Shown here piece after piece: positions 4,397 through 6,554 of a stretch of DNA of 6,554 bases (within the stretch, counting starts at the first letter, position 1; every line of letters starts with the position of its first letter). A program made the translations under genes and the position numbers. The DNA is taken from positions 1-6,554 of the forward strand of contig RFHG01000151.1 of assembly GCA_003696465.1 (NCBI GenBank), written 5' to 3'. The stretch comes from Gammaproteobacteria bacterium. GTDB taxonomy: Bacteria; Pseudomonadota; Gammaproteobacteria; J044. Below the pieces are notes generated by a model, which did not search any database, was not told the DNA's origin, and saw only the letters and a program-made list of their open reading frames with translations.

Positions 4397-5557
4397 ATGA
4401 GCAGGAAAAATGCCAGCGCTCCGGAAGCCGGGGACGGGGAATCCGCGTCCTCCGGCCACGATGCGGGAAAGGCGCGCCCCGATCTGCTGACCCGGCTGGA
4501 GCTCAAGGAGGCCTTTGCCCGCAGCGGCATGCTGGCCCTGGGCAATCTGCTGGTCGGGGCGCTGGTGGTGGTCATGGTACATGGCCACGGGCCGCGTGTG
4601 GAGCATCTGCTCTGGTATGGCCTGCTGGTGGGGCTGGTGGCAGCCCGTCTGCTGCTCATTCGTCACTGGCGCCGGCATCCGACCGAGGGGCCGGCAGCCA
4701 GGCGCCGGCTGCGCCTGTATGTGCTCTCGGCCTGGCTGACCGGGCTGGTCTGGGGGCTGGGTGCCTGGATCCTGTTCCCGCTGCTCGAGCCCGCACGGCA
4801 GTTGACCTTGGCCATGGTGCTGGTGGGCTTCGTGGCCGGTGCGCTGCCCAATTTGGCGACCCTGCGCTATGCCTATGGGGTCTATCTCCTGCTGGTGCTG
4901 GTACCCCTGCAATGGCTGCTCTGGCAAAGCGGTGACCCCGCCTACCGGCTGCTGGCCGGCTTCATGTTCGTCTATTACTTCTATCTCGTGGTCGGGGCCC
5001 GGGTCTACCGGCGCCATTTTGTCGAGGCGTTGCGGCTGCGCATGGAACTCGAACACCTGGCCGGCCACGACAGCCTCACCGGGCTGCCCAACCGGCGTCA
5101 GTTCGAGGAGGCCTTCCGCCGCGAGTGGCGGCGCTGCTGCCGGGGCGAGCAGCCGCTGGTCCTGGTGCTGGCCGATATCGATCACTTCAAGCGCATCAAC
5201 GACACCCATGGCCACGAGATGGGGGACCAGGTATTGCGCACGGTAGCGGAGCGGCTGCGTACCGCGCTCTGGCGGCCGGGCGATCTGGTGGCCAGGATCG
5301 GTGGCGAGGAGTTTGCCGTGCTGTTGCCGGATACCGACCGCCAGGGTGCCGTGCATGTAGTGGAACGGGTGATGCAGGCCCTGTCGAGAGAGCCGATTCG
5401 TCTGCCCAACGGGAAGACCCTGCGGGTGAGCATGAGCTTCGGTATTGCCGATTGCCGGCCCGAAGGGGCCTGCGAGGATACCACCCTGATGCGTCGGGCC
5501 GATGCGGCGCTCTATGCGGCCAAGGAAGGGGGGCGCAACCGCTACGAGATGGCCTGA
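4397..5557 (+). CDS. Membrane-bound diguanylate cyclase (GGDEF domain)
   Basis: This enzyme condenses two GTP to cyclic di-GMP, the second messenger that promotes attachment and biofilm and represses motility. The 386 residues comprise a charged cytoplasmic N-terminus (1-40), about six hydrophobic segments (near 44-62, 70-88, 108-126, 135-153, 160-176 and 184-201), a short linker and a GGDEF domain (about 221-386). The active site is GGEEF (302-306). Metal- and base-contacting residues appear in LADIDHFKRINDTHGHEMGD, including Asp260, Asn268 and Asp277. The inhibitory I-site RPGD (293-296) lies exactly five residues before GGEEF. It is therefore probably active and product-inhibited. The membrane part resembles no named sensor module I can assign with confidence. 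The ATG at 4397 has AAGGA (4389-4393) close upstream. The gene is divergent from the DUF3426 operon. Its last 16 bases overlap pdxA on the other strand. Confidence 0.94.
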   Translation: MSRKNASAPEAGDGESASSGHDAGKARPDLLTRLELKEAFARSGMLALGNLLVGALVVVMVHGHGPRVEHLLWYGLLVGLVAARLLLIRHWRRHPTEGPAARRRLRLYVLSAWLTGLVWGLGAWILFPLLEPARQLTLAMVLVGFVAGALPNLATLRYAYGVYLLLVLVPLQWLLWQSGDPAYRLLAGFMFVYYFYLVVGARVYRRHFVEALRLRMELEHLAGHDSLTGLPNRRQFEEAFRREWRRCCRGEQPLVLVLADIDHFKRINDTHGHEMGDQVLRTVAERLRTALWRPGDLVARIGGEEFAVLLPDTDRQGAVHVVERVMQALSREPIRLPNGKTLRVSMSFGIADCRPEGACEDTTLMRRADAALYAAKEGGRNRYEMA

Positions 5558-6528
5558 TCCGGGTCTGCCAGTTCGGCGGCCGCGCGCAGGGCCGTGAGCA
5601 GGCTGCCGCTGTCGATGTCTCCGCTGCCGGCCCGTTCGCAGGCCGTGCCGTGGTCGACCGAGGTACGCACGAAGGGCAGGCCCAGGGTGATGTTGACGGC
5701 CTGGCCGAAACCCAGGTGCTTGAGCACCGGCAGTCCCTGGTCGTGATACATCGCCAGCACTGCGTCGGCTTCGCTCAGGCGCGGGGGCGTGAAGGTGGTG
5801 TCGGCCGGCAGAGGTCCTTCCAGGTCCATGCCCTCGGTGCGCAGACGCTCCAGCACAGGCTCGATGACCTCGACCTCTTCCCTGCCCAGGTGGCCGCCCT
5901 CGCCGGCATGCGGATTGAGGCCGCAGACCAGGATGCGTGGTTCGCGAATACGGAAGCGCTCCTTCAGGTCATGGGCGAGGATGCGCACGACGCGCTCGAG
6001 CCGCTCCTGTGTGATGGCGCCCGGCACCTCGGCCAGCGGCAGGTGGGTGGTGGCGAGGGCCACACGCAGGCCTTCGGTGGCGAGCATCATCACCGGATGG
6101 GCGCCGCCACTGCGTTCGGCCAGATATTCGGTATGCCCGCTGAAGGGGATGCCCGCATCGTTGATGACGCCCTTGTGTACCGGGCCGGTGACCAGCGCCG
6201 AAAAGCGCCCGGCCTGGCAGCCCTCGATTGCCGCGTCGAGACAGGCCAGCACATAGGGGGCATTGGCGCTGTCGAGTACGCCGGGCTCCTCGGTCGTGGC
6301 CAGGGGGACCGGCTGGTACCACAGGGCGTGCGGACCGGCGGGCTCGCATTCGCCCTGCCAGTGGCGCAGCACCAGCGGCTGTCCCAGGGCTTCGGCCCGG
6401 CGGCGCAGCAGGGCCGGGTCGGCGATGGCCACCAGTGGCAGCTCGAGATCGAGTCCGGCCAGCATGACCGCGAGGTCGGGGCCGATGCCGGCCGGCTCGC
6501 CCGGCGTGAAGGCCAGCGGCGCGTGCAG
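5542..6528 (-). CDS. pdxA: 4-hydroxythreonine-4-phosphate dehydrogenase, probable CTG start
   Basis: PdxA oxidises 4-phospho-hydroxy-L-threonine with NAD(P) and releases CO2, giving 3-amino-2-oxopropyl phosphate for pyridoxal 5'-phosphate synthesis. Counting from the CTG at 6528 gives 328 residues, against 329 in E. coli. The N-terminal FTPGEPAGIGPDLA (7-20), VTGPVHKGVINDAGIPFSGHTE, GLNPHAGEGGH and MYHDQGLPVLK are all present. Metal ligands correspond to His162, His207 and His262. The first in-frame ATG is at 6465, but starting there would delete the invariant GEPAGIGP segment. Between it and the upstream in-frame TGA (6534-6532) there is no ATG, GTG or TTG. CTG at 6528 sits 8 bases after GAGGAGG and is the best start. 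The neighbour upstream is probably surA, as in the common surA-pdxA order; downstream, rsmA is replaced by a convergent cyclase gene. Confidence 0.93.
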   Translation of the reverse strand: MHAPLAFTPGEPAGIGPDLAVMLAGLDLELPLVAIADPALLRRRAEALGQPLVLRHWQGECEPAGPHALWYQPVPLATTEEPGVLDSANAPYVLACLDAAIEGCQAGRFSALVTGPVHKGVINDAGIPFSGHTEYLAERSGGAHPVMMLATEGLRVALATTHLPLAEVPGAITQERLERVVRILAHDLKERFRIREPRILVCGLNPHAGEGGHLGREEVEVIEPVLERLRTEGMDLEGPLPADTTFTPPRLSEADAVLAMYHDQGLPVLKHLGFGQAVNITLGLPFVRTSVDHGTACERAGSGDIDSGSLLTALRAAAELADPDQAIS

Positions 6529-6531
6529 GGC

Positions 6532-6554
6532 TCAGTCCTCCTCGTCGGGCGCCA
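6532..6554 (-). CDS. C-terminal end of the upstream gene, possibly surA (rest outside window)
   Basis: Only the last codons are in the window, ending Ala-Pro-Asp-Glu-Glu-Asp and TGA at 6534-6532. This frame is the one that gives a terminating reading just ahead of pdxA, and it carries the pdxA ribosome site. The lptD-surA-pdxA order common in gammaproteobacteria suggests the periplasmic chaperone and prolyl isomerase SurA. Six residues cannot prove it. Confidence 0.4.
6537..6543 (-). promoter_or_regulatory. Strong Shine-Dalgarno of pdxA, fixing its start
   Basis: The minus strand reads GAGGAGG, a long match to the anti-Shine-Dalgarno, 8 bases upstream of the CTG at 6528. It lies inside the final codons of the preceding gene, which encode Asp-Glu-Glu-Asp. 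It is the main evidence that translation starts at CTG 6528 and not at the ATG at 6465. Confidence 0.8.

Noticed and set aside
4346..5356. Long open frame (336 codons) on the minus strand opposite the diguanylate cyclase
   Set aside because: It is the GC-rich mirror of a strong GGDEF gene, rich in Gln, Pro and His with no domain, and has no credible ribosome site or neighbour fit.
5789..6256. Plus-strand open frame opposite pdxA
   Set aside because: Arg- and Ser-rich antisense shadow of a well-conserved enzyme gene.

Overview
The window is GC-rich chromosomal DNA from a gammaproteobacterium. The adjacent dusB-fis pair, a Fis protein, the zinc-ribbon/DUF3426 gene upstream of dusB, and a gammaproteobacterial-type PdxA all point that way. 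A purple-sulfur or Ectothiorhodospira-like lineage is a guess from composition and gene style only. Most of the window is housekeeping DNA. I see no phage genes, transposase, CRISPR array, RNA gene or defence system.

Layout. (1) 1-1304, plus strand: a tight metabolic operon of the 3' end of trpC, folB and folK, with gaps of 2 and 1 bases. It links tryptophan and folate synthesis. (2) 1305-1456: an AT-rich intergenic stretch with a weak promoter candidate and a weak hairpin. (3) 1457-2014, plus strand: an unrecognised, highly charged, helical exported protein of 185 aa, closed by a strong Rho-independent terminator. (4) 2081-2304: two adjacent copies of a palindromic, MITE-like repeat. One is a full 162-bp copy symmetric about position 2223 and the other is an internally deleted copy of about 60 bp. 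The full copy abuts the stop codon of fis. (5) 4335-2304, minus strand: an operon of a zinc-ribbon/DUF3426 membrane protein, dusB (tRNA dihydrouridine synthase) and fis (nucleoid protein). It appears to start from a promoter whose position predicts a leaderless mRNA. (6) 4397-5557, plus strand: a six-helix membrane diguanylate cyclase with an intact active site and I-site, transcribed divergently from the DUF3426 operon. (7) 6528-5542, minus strand: pdxA (vitamin B6 synthesis), overlapping the cyclase gene tail to tail by 16 bases. Its only plausible start is a CTG codon behind a perfect Shine-Dalgarno. It follows the last codons of an upstream gene that is probably surA.

The points most worth a second look are the CTG start of pdxA, the symmetric repeat pair, the divergent promoters whose -35 boxes overlap, and the unrecognised exported protein. 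I do not see a convincing new multi-gene system here.
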